A DNA stretch of 64,000 bases from Pontibacter aydingkolensis (GCF_019443125.1 NZ_JAHYXK010000001.1:323608-387607); one strand, 5' to 3'. Shown: positions 21,566 through 33,438, counted from the stretch's first letter. Translations and numbers: made by a program. The notes: generated by a model not told the origin, from the sequence alone.

Positions 21566-21597
21566 CAAAGGTAGGAAATTCACTTTGCAAATTCAAA
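21566..21597 (-). promoter_or_regulatory. promoter for rpsL-rpsG-fusA-rpsJ
   Basis: Minus-strand TTTG (21594-21597), 20-nt spacer, TACCTTTG (21566-21573): an almost ideal Bacteroidota housekeeping promoter. It gives a leader of about 40 nt before the rpsL ATG. Confidence 0.85.
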
Positions 21598-21623
21598 ATA
21601 TTAATGCATTAATTATTAGCATC

Positions 21624-21941
21624 TTAGGCTTCACCTACCGTTCCTCCGAAGTTCATCGGGAAAGAAGGTGCCTCCTGAGATTGCTTTATATCACCAAAGC
21701 TTGCTTCAAATTTGTTGATATTATCCGCCAGAGCAGCCAAAAGTCGTTTGGCGTGCTCTGGGGTAATAACAATTCTCGATTTAACTTTTGCCTTTGGCAA
21801 GCCTGGCATCAATCTTATAAAGTCAATTACAAATTCACTGCTTGAGTGAGCTATCATTGCGAGGTTTGCATACTCTCCCTCAGCAACTTCTTCAGACAGC
21901 TCAATGTTTATTTGATTGTGCTTTTGCAGATCTTCAGCCAT
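21624..21941 (-). CDS. DUF3467 domain protein
   Basis: Small protein of 105 residues with the DUF3467 pattern: an acidic N-terminal strand (INIELSEEVAEGEYANLAMI), SSSEFVIDFIRLMPG, then SRIVITPEHAKRLLAALADNI. No catalytic residues or membrane segment are visible. It stands 5 nt after rpoC and before the rpsL promoter, so it is co-transcribed with RNA polymerase subunits. Its function is unknown; the fixed place beside rpoC suggests, but does not show, a link to transcription or translation. Confidence 0.85.
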   Translation of the reverse strand: MAEDLQKHNQINIELSEEVAEGEYANLAMIAHSSSEFVIDFIRLMPGLPKAKVKSRIVITPEHAKRLLAALADNINKFEASFGDIKQSQEAPSFPMNFGGTVGEA

Positions 21942-21946
21942 TTTTA

Positions 21947-24900
21947 TTATCTGTTTTGTAATTCCTGTTGTTTGGTCCTAGATGATGTTTTCTTTGACTC
22001 TACAAGCGAATCATACTCCTCCTGATTACCTACAATCATTTTCTGGTACTCTCTTAGTCCGGTACCGGCAGGTATCAAGTGTCCTACAATTACGTTTTCT
22101 TTCAAGCCTAACAGTTCATCCGCTTTACCTTTGATGGCAGCCTCACTTAGTACTTTAGTTGTCTCCTGGAACGACGCAGCTGAAATAAAGCTTTGCGTAC
22201 CAAGTGACGCCTGTGTAATACCTTGTAGTGTTGGTCTTGAAACAGCTGGTGATGCATCTCTTACTGTTACTAGTTTAAGGTCACGACGCTTCAGGCTAGA
22301 GTTTTCATCACGAAGCCTTCTAGCTGTTACAATTTGACCAGGTTTCATGCTTGTAGAATCTCCAGCCTCTTCAACAACTTTCATGTCGATGATTCTGTCG
22401 TTCTCTTCCATGAAGTTGATCTTGTCAACCACCTGATGCTCCAGGAAGCTTGTATCACCTGCATCAACAACAACTACTTTCTGCATCATCTGGCGAACTA
22501 CAACCTCAATGTGCTTATCGTTGATCTTCACACCCTGCAGACGGTATACTTCCTGAATCTCATTTACCAGGTACTCTTGTACAGCACCAGGCCCCTGTAT
22601 GTTCAGGATATCTGTTGGAGTGATAGCACCATCTGATAATGGCATACCTGCACGTACAAAGTCATTGTCCTGTACAAGGATGTGCTTAGAAAGCGGAACC
22701 ATGTATTTCTTCTTCACCCCATCCTTCGACTCGATGAAAATTTCACGGTTACCACGTTTCACACTACCGTAAGTAACAACACCGTCGATCTCCGATACAA
22801 CAGCCGGGTTAGATGGATTACGTGCCTCAAATAATTCCGTAACTCGTGGAAGACCACCTGTAATGTCGCGGGTTTTACCAATTGCACGAGGGATTTTAAC
22901 AAGAATTTGACCTGCTTTGATCTTCTCACCATTCTCCACTGTCAAGTGTGCTCCTACTGGAATGTTATAACCTTTTGGTTCGCCATTCTTCGGATTAACA
23001 AGTATAGCTGGGTTTTGGGTCTTATCTTTTGTATCGATAATTACCTTCTCACGGTATCCTGTCTGCTCATCCGATTCTTCACGGTATGTTACACCTTCGA
23101 TTATCGATTCATAACTAATCTCACCATCGAATTCTGAAAGGATGACTGCATTATATGGATCCCAATTACAGATTTTCTCACCCTTTTCAACAATCTGTCC
23201 TTCGTTGACACTCAGGAATGAACCATAAGGCACGTGGTTTGATATAAATAGCTTACCTGTATTAGGGTCTACTACTTTTACCTCGCCTGAGCGGCCCATA
23301 ACTACTTTAACTGGTTCGCCTTCGTTGTTAACCGTATCGATCGTACGTACATCTTCAAACTCGATTCTACCCCCAAACTTGGCAAGTATTGTAGCCTCTA
23401 CTGCAATGTTAGATGCAGTACCACCTACGTGGAATGTACGAAGTGTAAGCTGAGTACCTGGTTCACCGATAGACTGAGCAGCAATTACACCAACAGCCTC
23501 GCCTTTCTGCACCATGAATCCTGTTGCCAGGTTTCTACCATAGCATTTTGCACAGATACCACGCTTAGACTCACAAGTAAGTACTGAGCGAATTTCTACT
23601 GCCTCTATAGCTGTGTTCTCGATTGCACGTGCAACTTCCTCGGTTACTTCAGATCCTGACTCAACAATCAGGTCATTTGTGATTGGGTCATAGATATCGT
23701 GAACTGTTACACGACCAAGTATACGCTCAGATAGAGATTCCACAATATCCTCATTGTCTTTCAGTGCACTTACTTCCAGACCTCTTAGGGTTCCGCAATC
23801 TTCCTCGTTTACAATCACATCTTGAGACACGTCTACCAGACGGCGGGTCAGGTAACCAGCATCGGCAGTTTTAAGAGCCGTATCGGCAAGACCTTTACGA
23901 GCACCGTGTGTAGAGATGAAGTACTCGATTACATCCAGACCTTCTTTAAAGTTAGAAAGGATTGGGTTCTCAATAATCTCACCAACTGAGCCTTGCAATG
24001 ATTTCTGAGGCTTCGCCATCAGACCACGCATACCACCTAACTGACGAATCTGCTCTCTCGAACCACGGGCACCTGAGTGCATCATCATGAAGATCGAGTT
24101 AAAGCCCTGATCATCATTCTCCAGACGACGCATCAACGTTTCAGTAATCTGGTTGTTGATACGAGTCCAGATGTCAATAACCTGGTTGTAACGCTCATTG
24201 TCTGTGATCAGACCCATTGAGTAGTTCTGCCATACAGCATCTACTTCTTTTTTGGCCTGCTCAACAAGTATATCTTTCTCAGCAGGAATGTTAATATCGC
24301 CAAGCCCCATTGACAGACCACCTTTGTAGGCCGACTGGAATCCTAGCGTCTTAATATCATCAAGGAAGTGTGCTGTACGAGCCATACCTGTCTCCTTAAA
24401 CACTCTTGAGATGATCTGCTGAAGTTTTTTCTTTGTTAGAAGTTCGTCAACAAAACCTACTTCTTCTGGCACAAACTGGTTGAATAGAACACGTCCGGCA
24501 ACTGTTTCAATAAGCTTTAGCTCCAGTTCACCATTCTCATTCTTAACATTAGTTCTTACCTTAATGTAAGCCTGCTTAGAAAGACGGCCTTCGTTTATAG
24601 CAATAATAACTTCCTCGGCAGAGTAGAAACTCATACCTTCTCCAGCTATTTTCTCATTTTCTGTGCTGCGCTTTCCTTTTGATACATAGTATAAACCAAG
24701 TACCATGTCCTGAGAAGGTACTGCGATTGGAGCACCGTTAGCTGGGTTAAGGATGTTGTGCGAAGCAAGCATTAACATAGAGGCTTCCAGAACAGCTGCA
24801 GGTCCAAGTGGAACGTGCACCGCCATCTGGTCACCGTCAAAGTCAGCGTTGAATGCCGTACACACTAGTGGGTGCAACTGAATCGCCTTACCTTCGATCA

Positions 24901-26263
24901 GTTTTGGCTGGAATGCCTGAATACCTAGTCTGTGTAGCGTAGGAGCACGGTTAAGGAGTACCGGGTGGCCTTTCAGCACATTCTCCAGAATATCCCAAAC
25001 TACAGGGTCCTTACGATCTACTATTTTCTTCGCAGACTTTACTGTCTTAACGATGCCTCTTTCGATCAGCTTGCGGATGATGAACGGCTTGAAAAGTTCG
25101 GCTGCCATGTTCTTAGGCAGACCGCACTCGTGCAGCTTCAGTTCAGGACCAACCACAATTACCGAACGGCCAGAGTAGTCTACACGCTTACCAAGTAAGT
25201 TCTGACGGAAACGTCCCTGCTTACCTTTCAGCATGTCTGAAAGTGATTTCAGCGCACGGTTACCTTCTGCACGAACAGCGTTCACTTTACGTGAGTTGTC
25301 GAACAGAGAGTCTACCGCTTCCTGTAGCATACGCTTCTCGTTACGTAGGATTACTTCAGGAGCTTTGATCTCGATCAGACGCTTCAGACGGTTGTTACGG
25401 ATAATAACGCGTCTGTAAAGGTCGTTCAAGTCAGAAGTTGCGAAACGTCCACCATCCAACGGAACTAGTGGGCGAAGCTCTGGTGGAATAACCGGCACCA
25501 TGCGGATGATCATCCACTCAGGTCTGTTTTCAATTCTGGTTGCAGCATCACGGAATGCCTCTACTACACGTAGACGTTTTAACGCTTCAGCTTTACGCTG
25601 CTGCGAAGTCTCGTGTGCAGCAGCATGACGAAGCTCGTATGACAGATCATCAAGGTTCGTACGCTCCAGCAGCATTTGCAATGCCTCTGCACCCATTTTC
25701 GCGATGAACTTGTTTGGATCATTGTTATCCAAAATCTGGTTCTCGCGTGGGAGCTTGTCAATCATATCCAGGTACTCATCTTCTGTCAGGAAGTCCAATG
25801 TGTTCACATTGTCTTCTGCAAGTATACCTGGCTGAATAACTACATATCTTTCGTAATAGATAATCTGATCAAGCTTTTTAGTTGGTAAGCCTAACAGATA
25901 TCCGATTTTGTTTGGCAGAGACTTAAAGTACCAGATATGCGCTACAGGAACAACGAGCTCGATATGGCCCATACGCTCACGACGCACTTTTTTCTCAGTA
26001 ACCTCTACACCGCAACGGTCGCAGATGATACCTTTATATCTGATTCTTTTATACTTTCCGCAGTGGCATTCCCAGTCCTTTACAGGTCCGAATATTCTTT
26101 CGCAGAATAATCCGCCCATCTCAGGCTTATAGGTTCTATAGTTGATTGTCTCAGGCTTTGTTACTTCTCCGTTAGAACGCTCCAGAATCGACTCTGGAGA
26201 AGCTAAGCTTATCGTTACTTTGGAAAAGTCCTGAGTTAGCTTTTTATTTTTTGCAAATGCCAT
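21947..26263 (-). CDS. rpoC: RNA polymerase beta' subunit
   Basis: Catalytic subunit of RNA polymerase, 1438 residues from the ATG at 26263 ([13 protein letters not shown]). The first zinc site ([19 protein letters not shown]) is near the N-terminus; the Mg2+-binding [10 protein letters not shown] lies near residue 470; the second zinc site ([11 protein letters not shown]) and the following [16 protein letters not shown] trigger-loop region are intact. The open frame extends 8 codons upstream, but that stretch is not conserved. A stem-loop lies between rpoB and rpoC. Confidence 0.97.
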   Translation of the reverse strand: MAFAKNKKLTQDFSKVTISLASPESILERSNGEVTKPETINYRTYKPEMGGLFCERIFGPVKDWECHCGKYKRIRYKGIICDRCGVEVTEKKVRRERMGHIELVVPVAHIWYFKSLPNKIGYLLGLPTKKLDQIIYYERYVVIQPGILAEDNVNTLDFLTEDEYLDMIDKLPRENQILDNNDPNKFIAKMGAEALQMLLERTNLDDLSYELRHAAAHETSQQRKAEALKRLRVVEAFRDAATRIENRPEWMIIRMVPVIPPELRPLVPLDGGRFATSDLNDLYRRVIIRNNRLKRLIEIKAPEVILRNEKRMLQEAVDSLFDNSRKVNAVRAEGNRALKSLSDMLKGKQGRFRQNLLGKRVDYSGRSVIVVGPELKLHECGLPKNMAAELFKPFIIRKLIERGIVKTVKSAKKIVDRKDPVVWDILENVLKGHPVLLNRAPTLHRLGIQAFQPKLIEGKAIQLHPLVCTAFNADFDGDQMAVHVPLGPAAVLEASMLMLASHNILNPANGAPIAVPSQDMVLGLYYVSKGKRSTENEKIAGEGMSFYSAEEVIIAINEGRLSKQAYIKVRTNVKNENGELELKLIETVAGRVLFNQFVPEEVGFVDELLTKKKLQQIISRVFKETGMARTAHFLDDIKTLGFQSAYKGGLSMGLGDINIPAEKDILVEQAKKEVDAVWQNYSMGLITDNERYNQVIDIWTRINNQITETLMRRLENDDQGFNSIFMMMHSGARGSREQIRQLGGMRGLMAKPQKSLQGSVGEIIENPILSNFKEGLDVIEYFISTHGARKGLADTALKTADAGYLTRRLVDVSQDVIVNEEDCGTLRGLEVSALKDNEDIVESLSERILGRVTVHDIYDPITNDLIVESGSEVTEEVARAIENTAIEAVEIRSVLTCESKRGICAKCYGRNLATGFMVQKGEAVGVIAAQSIGEPGTQLTLRTFHVGGTASNIAVEATILAKFGGRIEFEDVRTIDTVNNEGEPVKVVMGRSGEVKVVDPNTGKLFISNHVPYGSFLSVNEGQIVEKGEKICNWDPYNAVILSEFDGEISYESIIEGVTYREESDEQTGYREKVIIDTKDKTQNPAILVNPKNGEPKGYNIPVGAHLTVENGEKIKAGQILVKIPRAIGKTRDITGGLPRVTELFEARNPSNPAVVSEIDGVVTYGSVKRGNREIFIESKDGVKKKYMVPLSKHILVQDNDFVRAGMPLSDGAITPTDILNIQGPGAVQEYLVNEIQEVYRLQGVKINDKHIEVVVRQMMQKVVVVDAGDTSFLEHQVVDKINFMEENDRIIDMKVVEEAGDSTSMKPGQIVTARRLRDENSSLKRRDLKLVTVRDASPAVSRPTLQGITQASLGTQSFISAASFQETTKVLSEAAIKGKADELLGLKENVIVGHLIPAGTGLREYQKMIVGNQEEYDSLVESKKTSSRTKQQELQNR

Positions 26264-26314
26264 AGTATTATAATAATGTCGATACAATGAATATGCCTTA
26301 CAGCTACATCTTAT

Positions 26315-26363
26315 AAAGTAAACTAAGCGCCTTGGCTATATGCCTTGGCGCTTAGTTTTATAC
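26315..26363 (-). other. stem-loop between rpoB and rpoC
   Basis: Perfect 11-bp arms 26321-26331 and 26347-26357 (AACTAAGCGCC/GGCGCTTAGTT) enclose a loop that can itself pair. Only a short T-run follows, so it may be an mRNA processing or attenuation element rather than a full terminator, since rpoC needs read-through. Confidence 0.55.
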
Positions 26364-26367
26364 TTTA

Positions 26368-29300
26368 CTATTCTAATGTGATCTCCAGAGCCAAACCTCT
26401 TAACTCGTGAATCAATACGTTGAATGATTCAGGGATATTTGGTTTTGGCAAGACATCACCTTTAACGATTGCCTCGTATGCTTTCGCACGGCCAATAACG
26501 TCATCAGATTTAACTGTAAGTATTTCCTGCAGTACGTTTGATGCACCGAATGCTTCAAGCGCCCACACCTCCATCTCACCGAAACGCTGACCACCAAACT
26601 GAGCTTTTCCACCCAATGGCTGCTGTGTAATCAGAGAGTATGGACCAATAGAACGTGCGTGCATCTTATCGTCAACCAAGTGACCAAGCTTAAGCATGTA
26701 GATCACACCTACTGTAACCGGCTGATCAAAGCGATCACCGCTTAATCCATCGTACAGGTATGTTCGTCCAAACTTAGGCAATCCGGCTTCCGCTAACTCG
26801 GCAGATACCTGCTCTTCTGTAGCTCCGTCAAAAATTGGAGAAGCATATGTTCTTCCTAATTTCAGTCCTGCCCATCCAAGTACAGTTTCGTATATCTGAC
26901 CGATGTTCATCCTTGAAGGTACACCCAGCGGGTTCAGTACGATGTCCATCGGTGTTCCGTCCTCAAGGAACGGCATATCCTCGTCACGAACGATTCTGGC
27001 AACTATACCTTTGTTACCGTGACGACCAGCCATCTTATCACCTACTTTAAGCTTACGCTTCTTAGCGATGTATACTTTAGCCAATTGTACGATACCAGCT
27101 GGTAATTCATCACCTACTTCTAATGTGAAACGTTCACGCTTGAAGTGAGCCGATACGATATTTCTGCGCTTGTTATAATTCTTAACAAGTTCAACCAGCA
27201 TACCATTTGCTTTTTCATCGATTGTCCAGTTCTCCAGGATCAGATCCTTGAACATGTTCACTTCTTCAGGAACCGCATAGTTACTTTCGTCCTTATATGG
27301 GTTCTTCTCCGGGAACAATGCCTCGATGATGTTCTTTCTTGAGAATTTAACTCCTTTAGAAAGTATCTCATCACCAAACTTATGCCTGATGCCTTGTGAA
27401 GTTTTGCCTTCCAGCAAAGCAACCAGTTTATCAACCATCACATTTTTGATAGCTGTTAACTCTTTGCCATACTTTACTTTTAGCTCTTCAACCTCTTTCT
27501 TAGACTTGGCACGTAGGTTTTTGTCTTTCTTAGGTCTTGAGAAAAGTTTGGTATCAATAACAACACCGTTAAGTGATGGAGGCGCTTTAAGCGATGCATC
27601 TTTCACGTCACCGGCTTTATCACCGAAGATCGCACGTAGAAGTTTTTCTTCCGGAGTTGGATCTGTCTCACCTTTAGGTGTGATTTTACCTATCAGGATG
27701 TCTCCTTCTTTTACTTCTGCACCCAAACGGATAATACCGTTCTCATCAAGGTTACGAACTGCTTCTTCGCTAACGTTCGGGATTTCAGAAGTTAATTCTT
27801 CCTCACCACGCTTCGTCTCACGTACTTCCAGCTCAAACTCCTCAATGTGAATTGATGTGAAGATATCATCGCGAACAACTTTCTCAGAAATTACGATAGC
27901 ATCCTCGAAGTTGTAACCTTGCCATGGCATGAAGGCTACCTGCATGTTACGTCCGATAGCCAATTCACCATTATTGGTAGCGTAACCTTCGCAAAGTGGC
28001 TGACCTTTTGTAACGCGCTCGCCTGTTTTTACAAGTGGCGTAAGGTTGATACATGTATCCTGGTTCGTTCTTCTGAATTTTACCAGATTGTATGTAACAT
28101 ATTCAGCGTCGAAGGAAACGAGTTTCTCATCATCTGACAGATCATACTTTACTACGATCTTAGTAGCATCAACAAAGTCGATCATGCCATCGCCTTCAGC
28201 GATCACAAGTGCTCTTGAGTCAATAGCCGCTCTTCCTTCTAAACCAGTACCTACAATAGGTGCCTGTGGCTTCAGAAGTGGCACAGCCTGGCGCTGCATG
28301 TTTGAACCCATCAGGGCACGGTTAGCGTCATCATGCTCCAGGAATGGAATAAGTGATGCAGCAACCGATACGATCTGGTTCGGAGCAATGTCCATGTAAG
28401 AGTAAGTAGACGGCTCTTCAACCGGGAAGTCACCTTCAAACCTACCTTTTACTCTATCGTTGATGAAGTTACCGTTCTCATCAATCACAGCATTTGCCTG
28501 TGCAATGTGGTGGGTATCTTCTTCTTCAGCTGTTAAGTATTCTACCTCGCCGGTCACATTAACTTTACCACCCTCTACTTTTCTGTATGGAGTTTCGATA
28601 AAGCCCATGTGATTTACACGTGCATGCACACATAGCGAAGAGATAAGACCGATATTTGGTCCCTCTGGTGTTTCAATAGTACAAAGGCGACCGTAGTGCG
28701 TGTAGTGAACGTCACGTACCTCGAAACCAGCACGCTCTCTTGATAAACCACCTGGTCCTAGAGCAGACACACGACGTTTGTGCGTTACTTCTGCCAGAGG
28801 GTTGGTCTGGTCCATGAACTGAGAAAGCTGGTTTGTTCCGAAGAACGAGTTAATCACTGAAGACAATGTACGCGCGTTGATAAGATCAACAGGCTTAAAA
28901 TCTTCATTGTCGCGAACGTTCATACGCTCTTTAATGGTACGAGCCATACGGGCAAGGCCCACACCAAATTGTGCATACAACTGCTCGCCTACGGTTCTAA
29001 CACGACGGTTGCTCAAGTGGTCAATATCATCCACTACAGCCTTTGAGTTGATCAGACCTATAAGGTACTTCACGATCAACACAATGTCCTCGTTTGTCAG
29101 TACTTTTGCTTCCCAGTTAGTGTCAAGACCTAGTTTCTTGTTGATCCTATAACGGCCAACTTCGCCAAGGTCATAACGCTTATCTGAGAAGAACAGCTTT
29201 TGAATAATATCACGAGCTGTTTCTACGTCTGGAGCCTCTGTGTTACGCAATTGACGGTAGATCTGCTCAACTGCTTCCTGCTCAGAGTTAGAATTGTCTT

Positions 29301-30240
29301 TCTGTAATGTATTGTAGATAATAGCGTAATCTGCAATGTTCACATTCTCACGGTGCAGAATTACAGACTTCACACCTGAATCTACGATTATGCTGATATC
29401 TTCCGTTGTAATTTCTGAATCACGCTCCAGAAGAACTTCATTACGGTCTATAGATACAACCTCACCAGTATCTTCATCCACGAAATCCTCTGTCCATGTT
29501 CTTAGAACACGTGCAGCAAGTTTTCTTCCGGCTACATCTTTCAGAGCTGCTTTTGTTGCAGGTATCTCTTCTGATAAGCCAAATAGATCTAATATATCTT
29601 TATCTGTGCCATAACCAATGGCACGAAGAAGAGTAGTAACTGGAAATTTCTTTTTGCGGTCGATGTAAGCATACATTACGTTATTCACGTCTGTCGCAAA
29701 CTCAACCCAAGAACCTTTAAAAGGAATAATTCTGGCAGAGTAAAGCTTAGTACCGTTTGTATGCTTGCTTTGTGCAAAGAACACGCCTGGTGATCTGTGC
29801 AACTGAGAAACAATAACACGCTCGGCACCATTGATGACAAAAGAACCTTTCTCTGTCATGTATGGAATGTTTCCTAGGAAAACCTCTTGCTCAATTGTCT
29901 CAAAGTCCTCATTGTCCTCATCATTACAGATAAGACGAAGTTTAGCTTTAAGAGGAACTGAATAAGTAAGACCTCTATCGATGCTTTCATCAACAGAATA
30001 CTTCGGGGGATCGATATGGTAGTCGATGAACTCCAGTACGAAGTTTTCTCGGGAATCTGAGATAGGAAAGTTCTCGGCAAACACCTTGAACAAGCCTTCC
30101 TGAGCTCTATTTTCAGCCGGAGTCTCCAACTGGAAAAAGTCCTGGAATGACTGTACCTGAACATCCAAGAAGTCAGGATAGTCAATTACCTGCTTTATAG
30201 AGGCAAAATTGATTCGATCTGTCGTTTTATTCTTAGCCAA
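26368..30240 (-). CDS. rpoB: RNA polymerase beta subunit
   Basis: Second-largest RNA polymerase subunit, 1290 residues, intact. It has the rifampicin-pocket region [17 protein letters not shown] through [12 protein letters not shown] with no classical resistance substitution visible, [11 protein letters not shown], the catalytic-core lysine/histidine region [14 protein letters not shown], and the C-terminal [21 protein letters not shown] segment. It follows rplL across a 157-nt gap rich in inverted repeats. Confidence 0.97.
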   Translation of the reverse strand: MAKNKTTDRINFASIKQVIDYPDFLDVQVQSFQDFFQLETPAENRAQEGLFKVFAENFPISDSRENFVLEFIDYHIDPPKYSVDESIDRGLTYSVPLKAKLRLICNDEDNEDFETIEQEVFLGNIPYMTEKGSFVINGAERVIVSQLHRSPGVFFAQSKHTNGTKLYSARIIPFKGSWVEFATDVNNVMYAYIDRKKKFPVTTLLRAIGYGTDKDILDLFGLSEEIPATKAALKDVAGRKLAARVLRTWTEDFVDEDTGEVVSIDRNEVLLERDSEITTEDISIIVDSGVKSVILHRENVNIADYAIIYNTLQKDNSNSEQEAVEQIYRQLRNTEAPDVETARDIIQKLFFSDKRYDLGEVGRYRINKKLGLDTNWEAKVLTNEDIVLIVKYLIGLINSKAVVDDIDHLSNRRVRTVGEQLYAQFGVGLARMARTIKERMNVRDNEDFKPVDLINARTLSSVINSFFGTNQLSQFMDQTNPLAEVTHKRRVSALGPGGLSRERAGFEVRDVHYTHYGRLCTIETPEGPNIGLISSLCVHARVNHMGFIETPYRKVEGGKVNVTGEVEYLTAEEEDTHHIAQANAVIDENGNFINDRVKGRFEGDFPVEEPSTYSYMDIAPNQIVSVAASLIPFLEHDDANRALMGSNMQRQAVPLLKPQAPIVGTGLEGRAAIDSRALVIAEGDGMIDFVDATKIVVKYDLSDDEKLVSFDAEYVTYNLVKFRRTNQDTCINLTPLVKTGERVTKGQPLCEGYATNNGELAIGRNMQVAFMPWQGYNFEDAIVISEKVVRDDIFTSIHIEEFELEVRETKRGEEELTSEIPNVSEEAVRNLDENGIIRLGAEVKEGDILIGKITPKGETDPTPEEKLLRAIFGDKAGDVKDASLKAPPSLNGVVIDTKLFSRPKKDKNLRAKSKKEVEELKVKYGKELTAIKNVMVDKLVALLEGKTSQGIRHKFGDEILSKGVKFSRKNIIEALFPEKNPYKDESNYAVPEEVNMFKDLILENWTIDEKANGMLVELVKNYNKRRNIVSAHFKRERFTLEVGDELPAGIVQLAKVYIAKKRKLKVGDKMAGRHGNKGIVARIVRDEDMPFLEDGTPMDIVLNPLGVPSRMNIGQIYETVLGWAGLKLGRTYASPIFDGATEEQVSAELAEAGLPKFGRTYLYDGLSGDRFDQPVTVGVIYMLKLGHLVDDKMHARSIGPYSLITQQPLGGKAQFGGQRFGEMEVWALEAFGASNVLQEILTVKSDDVIGRAKAYEAIVKGDVLPKPNIPESFNVLIHELRGLALEITLE

Positions 30241-30273
30241 AGCCTTGAAGTTTTACGTTTACAATCAGTTAAA

Positions 30274-30303
30274 GGCACATAGATAACAAAACAGCTATGT
30301 GCC
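30274..30303 (-). other. inverted repeat, rplL-rpoB gap (first)
   Basis: 9-bp arms 30274-30282 and 30295-30303 (GGCACATAG/CTATGTGCC) with a 12-nt loop, 34 nt upstream of the rpoB start. In the mRNA it could form a stem-loop close to the start codon. Confidence 0.5.
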
Positions 30304-30308
30304 AAAAA

Positions 30309-30327
30309 GGATTCAAATTTTGAATCC
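30309..30327. other. 19-bp palindrome in the rplL-rpoB gap
   Basis: GGATTCAAA-T-TTTGAATCC is a perfect palindrome with 9-bp arms and a single central base. It is too tight for a good RNA hairpin but suits a dimeric protein-binding site. Confidence 0.4.
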
Positions 30328-30340
30328 ATATACAAACAGG

Positions 30341-30370
30341 AAAAGACCTGACGAACTTGCCAGGTCTACC
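30341..30370 (-). terminator. attenuator-like hairpin after rplL
   Basis: Arms 30345-30350 and 30361-30366 (GACCTG/CAGGTC, extendable by one A-T pair) followed on the minus strand by TTTTCC. Weak intrinsic terminators at this place in other bacteria lower rpoBC expression relative to rplJL; the same role is inferred here. Confidence 0.5.
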
Positions 30371-30397
30371 TGTTTTCGGTATGTTGATGAAATGAGA

Positions 30398-30778
30398 TTA
30401 TTTAACCTCTACTTCAGCACCAGCTTCTTCTAAAGATTTCTTTAGTGAATCTGCTTCGTCTTTAGCAACACCTTCTTTAAGTGATTTTGGAGCGCCATCA
30501 ACTAGTTCCTTAGCCTCTTTCAGACCAAGACCAGTAAGCTCTTTTACAAGCTTAACTACTGCTAGTTTCTGAGCACCAGCTGACTTAAGGATTACGTCAA
30601 AAGAAGTTTTTTCTTCTGCAGCGGCTCCTCCTTCAGCAGCACCACCACCAGCTACCATTACTGGAGCAGCAGCAGCAGGCTCGATGCCATACTCATCCTT
30701 AAGAATAGTAGCTAGTTCGTTAACCTCTTTTACAGTTAAGTTTACTAACTGCTCAGCGAATGCTTTCAAATCTGCCAT
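30398..30778 (-). CDS. rplL: 50S ribosomal protein L7/L12
   Basis: Stalk protein that recruits GTPase factors, 126 residues. N-terminal dimerisation domain ([18 protein letters not shown]), Ala/Gly-rich hinge (about residues 36-53) and the conserved C-terminal domain with [20 protein letters not shown]. It follows rplJ by 45 nt and is the last ribosomal gene before the rpoB regulatory gap. Confidence 0.97.
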   Translation of the reverse strand: MADLKAFAEQLVNLTVKEVNELATILKDEYGIEPAAAAPVMVAGGGAAEGGAAAEEKTSFDVILKSAGAQKLAVVKLVKELTGLGLKEAKELVDGAPKSLKEGVAKDEADSLKKSLEEAGAEVEVK

Positions 30779-30823
30779 TTTTTATTGAAATTAAAAGTTA
30801 CTTATTGATTACGTTTTTAGAAT

Positions 30824-31348
30824 TTATTCTTTTTCAGATAATGTTTTTAAGATACCAGCTAACTTGCCACCGCTGCTCTGAAGTGCAGATACCACGTTCT
30901 TCGCAGGAGACTGAAGTAAGCCAATAACCTCACCGATAAGCTCTTCTTTAGATTTGATCTTAGTCAGTGTCTCTAACTGGTCATCTCCAATATACAAGCC
31001 GGCATCGATGTACGCGCCTTTCAGAAGTGGAAGTGCATTGCCCTTCTTTCTGAAATCTTGAATTAATTTTGCAGGGGCATTGCCTGTTTCAGTACCGAAC
31101 AGGATACCAGAAGCGCCTTTCAAAACATCTTCAAGTGCTGTTGTATCAGCCTCCAGAGTATCCAGAGCCTTTTTGATTAGTTTATTTTTATAAACTTTGT
31201 ACTCGATACCTCTTTCGAATGCTAGTCTCCTGAATGCGTTGATACGAGCAACTGACATAGTTGAAGCATCAGTAATATAGAAGTAGTTTGTGTTCGCTAA
31301 CTTCTCGCTCAGGTCCTTTACAATTATTTCTTTTTCTTCCCTGGTCAT
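30824..31348 (-). CDS. rplJ: 50S ribosomal protein L10
   Basis: Stalk base protein that carries L7/L12 dimers, 174 residues from the ATG at 31348 (MTREEKEIIVKDLSEKL), 4 nt after the rplA stop. An in-frame start at 31375 would overlap rplA and is not needed. The N-domain has FYITDASTMSVARINAFRRL and the C-terminal helix (KNVVSALQSSGGKLAGILKTLSEKE, residues about 150-174) binds L7/L12. Confidence 0.95.
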   Translation of the reverse strand: MTREEKEIIVKDLSEKLANTNYFYITDASTMSVARINAFRRLAFERGIEYKVYKNKLIKKALDTLEADTTALEDVLKGASGILFGTETGNAPAKLIQDFRKKGNALPLLKGAYIDAGLYIGDDQLETLTKIKSKEELIGEVIGLLQSPAKNVVSALQSSGGKLAGILKTLSEKE

Positions 31349-31352
31349 GTTC

Positions 31353-32045
31353 TTAGATAGTTGCGTTCTTGTCAACGATTACGGCCGGGCTCATTGTGCT
31401 TGACAATGTAATGCTCTTGATGTAAGTACCCTTTGCAGAAGACGGCTTCAAACGGTTTAGCGTCTGAACAACTTCCGCAGCGTTAGCAGCAAGCTGCTCA
31501 GCAGAGAAAGATACTTTACCTACGCTAGTGTGAATGATACCAAATTTGTCAACTTTAAAGTCGATCTTACCGGCTTTTACTTCTTTTACTGCTTTCGCTA
31601 CATCCATTGTAACAGTGCCTGACTTCGGATTAGGCATTAGGTTACGAGGACCTAAGATTCTACCCAAACGGCCTACTTTAGCCATAACAGCAGGCATAGT
31701 GATGATAACATCGATATCAGTCCATCCTTTTTCGATTTTCTGAATATAGTCATCAAGACCTACGTAGTCTGCTCCGGCATCTTTTGCTTCCTGCTCTTTG
31801 TCAGGAGTAACCAATGCAAGAACTTTAACGTCTTTACCTGTTCCGTGCGGCAAAGTAACGATGCCACGAACCATCTGGTCAGCCTTACGAGGGTCTACAC
31901 CGAGACGAACGTCGATATCAACAGAAGCATCAAACTTAGTAAAAGTAATTTCTTTTACTACTGAAGCGGCATCTGTTAAAGAATATTCTTTTGTCAAGTC
32001 AGCTTTTTCTAAAGCTGCTTTTCTATTTTTTGAAATCTTAGCCAT
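31353..32045 (-). CDS. rplA: 50S ribosomal protein L1
   Basis: Mobile stalk protein at the E site, 230 residues, normal length. The signature [19 protein letters not shown] is complete. In E. coli L1 represses its own mRNA; no L1-site was identified here. It lies between rplK (16-nt gap) and rplJ. Confidence 0.97.
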   Translation of the reverse strand: MAKISKNRKAALEKADLTKEYSLTDAASVVKEITFTKFDASVDIDVRLGVDPRKADQMVRGIVTLPHGTGKDVKVLALVTPDKEQEAKDAGADYVGLDDYIQKIEKGWTDIDVIITMPAVMAKVGRLGRILGPRNLMPNPKSGTVTMDVAKAVKEVKAGKIDFKVDKFGIIHTSVGKVSFSAEQLAANAAEVVQTLNRLKPSSAKGTYIKSITLSSTMSPAVIVDKNATI

Positions 32046-32061
32046 TATCCTTTAACTGTAA

Positions 32062-32505
32062 TTATTCGTTCCAAGGAGCTTTACCAGACACTGTGATTCC
32101 CATGCTTCTTGCTGTACCAGCTACCATTTTCATGGCAGACTCCAGTTTGAAAGCATTTAAATCCGGCATCTTAGTTTCTGCTATCTCTTTAACCTGATCC
32201 CAAGTAACTGAACCTACTTTGTTACGGTTTGGCTCTTTAGAACCACCCTTAATTTTAGCAGCATCCATTAACAATACTGGAGCAGGTGGAGTTTTAACCA
32301 CGAAGTCGAAGGACTTATCTGCATAGATTGTAATCAATACTGGTAACACCTGACCAGGCTTATCCTGGGTTCTAGCATTGAACTGCTTACAGAACTCCAT
32401 GATATTAAGACCTTTAGAACCAAGTGCAGGTCCAACCGGTGGCGATGGATTCGCGGCACCTCCCTTTATCTGAAGCTTCAGATAACCTTTTATTTCCTTT
32501 GCCAT
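32062..32505 (-). CDS. rplK: 50S ribosomal protein L11
   Basis: GTPase-centre protein, 147 residues. It starts [16 protein letters not shown]; the proline-rich [16 protein letters not shown] linker and the C-terminal rRNA-binding domain ([13 protein letters not shown]) are intact. It follows nusG by 10 nt. Confidence 0.97.
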   Translation of the reverse strand: MAKEIKGYLKLQIKGGAANPSPPVGPALGSKGLNIMEFCKQFNARTQDKPGQVLPVLITIYADKSFDFVVKTPPAPVLLMDAAKIKGGSKEPNRNKVGSVTWDQVKEIAETKMPDLNAFKLESAMKMVAGTARSMGITVSGKAPWNE

Positions 32506-32515
32506 TATTTATTTA

Positions 32516-33073
32516 CTACGATTCTTTTTCTACTTGCATGTAGTTTAGCTCAACCGGTGTATTTCTTCCGAAAATCTTCACCATAACATTAAGCTTCTTA
32601 CGCTCTTCAAATACTTCCTCTACTGTTCCTGAGAAACCACTGAACGGACCGTCCATTACTTTTACAGTCTCTCCAACAATAAATGGCGTATCTAGTACTT
32701 CTGCCTGTTCCTCTGCTTCATCAACAGTTCCTAAGATTCTGTTAACTTCTGATTGGCGCAATGGAACCGGCTTTTTACTGGCATCTTTCTCGTTAGAACC
32801 AAGGAAGCCAATTACACCAGGAGTACTGATGATAATATGCTCTGCCTCTCCATGTGAAAGATCTGCGTTAATCAACACATACCCAGGAAAGAAATTGCGC
32901 TCTCTGATTCTCTTCTTACCTCCACGCATTTCATACACCTTTTCTGCAGGTATAAGCACTTGTGGAACATATTCTCCCAAGTTTTGTCTTAAGATTTCGT
33001 TCTCAAGGTAAGCCTTAGCTTTTTTCTCTTGCCCGCTTACTGCGCGCACTACATACCATTTTAATTCAGCCAT
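32516..33073 (-). CDS. nusG: transcription elongation factor NusG
   Basis: Binds RNA polymerase and links it to the ribosome or Rho, 185 residues. N-terminal NGN domain (KWYVVRAVSGQEKKAKAYLE; RNFFPGYVLINADL) and C-terminal KOW domain (GETVKVMDGPFSGFSGTVEE). It is 10 nt after secE, the classical pairing. Confidence 0.96.
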   Translation of the reverse strand: MAELKWYVVRAVSGQEKKAKAYLENEILRQNLGEYVPQVLIPAEKVYEMRGGKKRIRERNFFPGYVLINADLSHGEAEHIIISTPGVIGFLGSNEKDASKKPVPLRQSEVNRILGTVDEAEEQAEVLDTPFIVGETVKVMDGPFSGFSGTVEEVFEERKKLNVMVKIFGRNTPVELNYMQVEKES

Positions 33074-33083
33074 CTTGATCTAA

Positions 33084-33275
33084 TTAAAACTGGTTGTAGA
33101 ACCACGTCAGGCCAGAATCAAAAACGAAATCCATGGCACCAACTATCAAAGCAAAAATAAGCGAACCAATAAGTACTAATATAGAGCTATTCTGCAATTC
33201 AGAATATGAAGGCCACGAAACTTTCTGCTTCATTTCCTCAACTGTCTCGTTTATGTAGTTTGTAACTTTGCTCAT
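33084..33275 (-). CDS. secE: preprotein translocase subunit SecE
   Basis: Single-span essential subunit of the Sec translocon, 63 residues. An amphipathic N-terminal helix (ETVEEMKQKVSWPSYSELQ) precedes one membrane segment (SSILVLIGSLIFALIVGAMD), the minimal SecE architecture. It lies between tRNA-Trp and nusG; its partner secY is in the spc cluster of this window. Confidence 0.95.
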   Translation of the reverse strand: MSKVTNYINETVEEMKQKVSWPSYSELQNSSILVLIGSLIFALIVGAMDFVFDSGLTWFYNQF

Positions 33276-33300
33276 TGCTTCGCTTCTTATTTTTTAATTG

Positions 33301-33373
33301 CACGGGTGGAGAGACTCGAACTCCCAGCCAATGGTTTTGGAGACCACTACTCTACCAATTGAGCTACACCCGT
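33301..33373 (-). tRNA. tRNA-Trp (CCA anticodon)
   Basis: Complete 73-nt cloverleaf on the minus strand: acceptor ACGGGTG/CACCCGT, anticodon loop with CCA, T-arm GTTCGAGTC, discriminator G as expected for tRNA-Trp. No encoded CCA tail. It lies 25 nt upstream of secE and shares its promoter. Confidence 0.95.
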
Positions 33374-33407
33374 AAAAAAATGCACGCCATTTTTATCAAA
33401 TGGAGTG

Positions 33408-33438
33408 CAAATTTATACAAATCTTTTATGAAAACAAA
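33408..33438 (-). promoter_or_regulatory. promoter for tRNA-Trp and secE-nusG
   Basis: Minus-strand TTTG (33435-33438), 19-nt spacer, TAAATTTG (33408-33415): exact consensus elements and spacing. The -33 box lies inside the T-tract of the tuf terminator. Confidence 0.85.

Noticed and set aside
27326..27850. 174-codon plus-strand open frame
   Set aside because: Antisense to rpoB, Ser/Arg-rich in the way typical of reverse-frame shadows.
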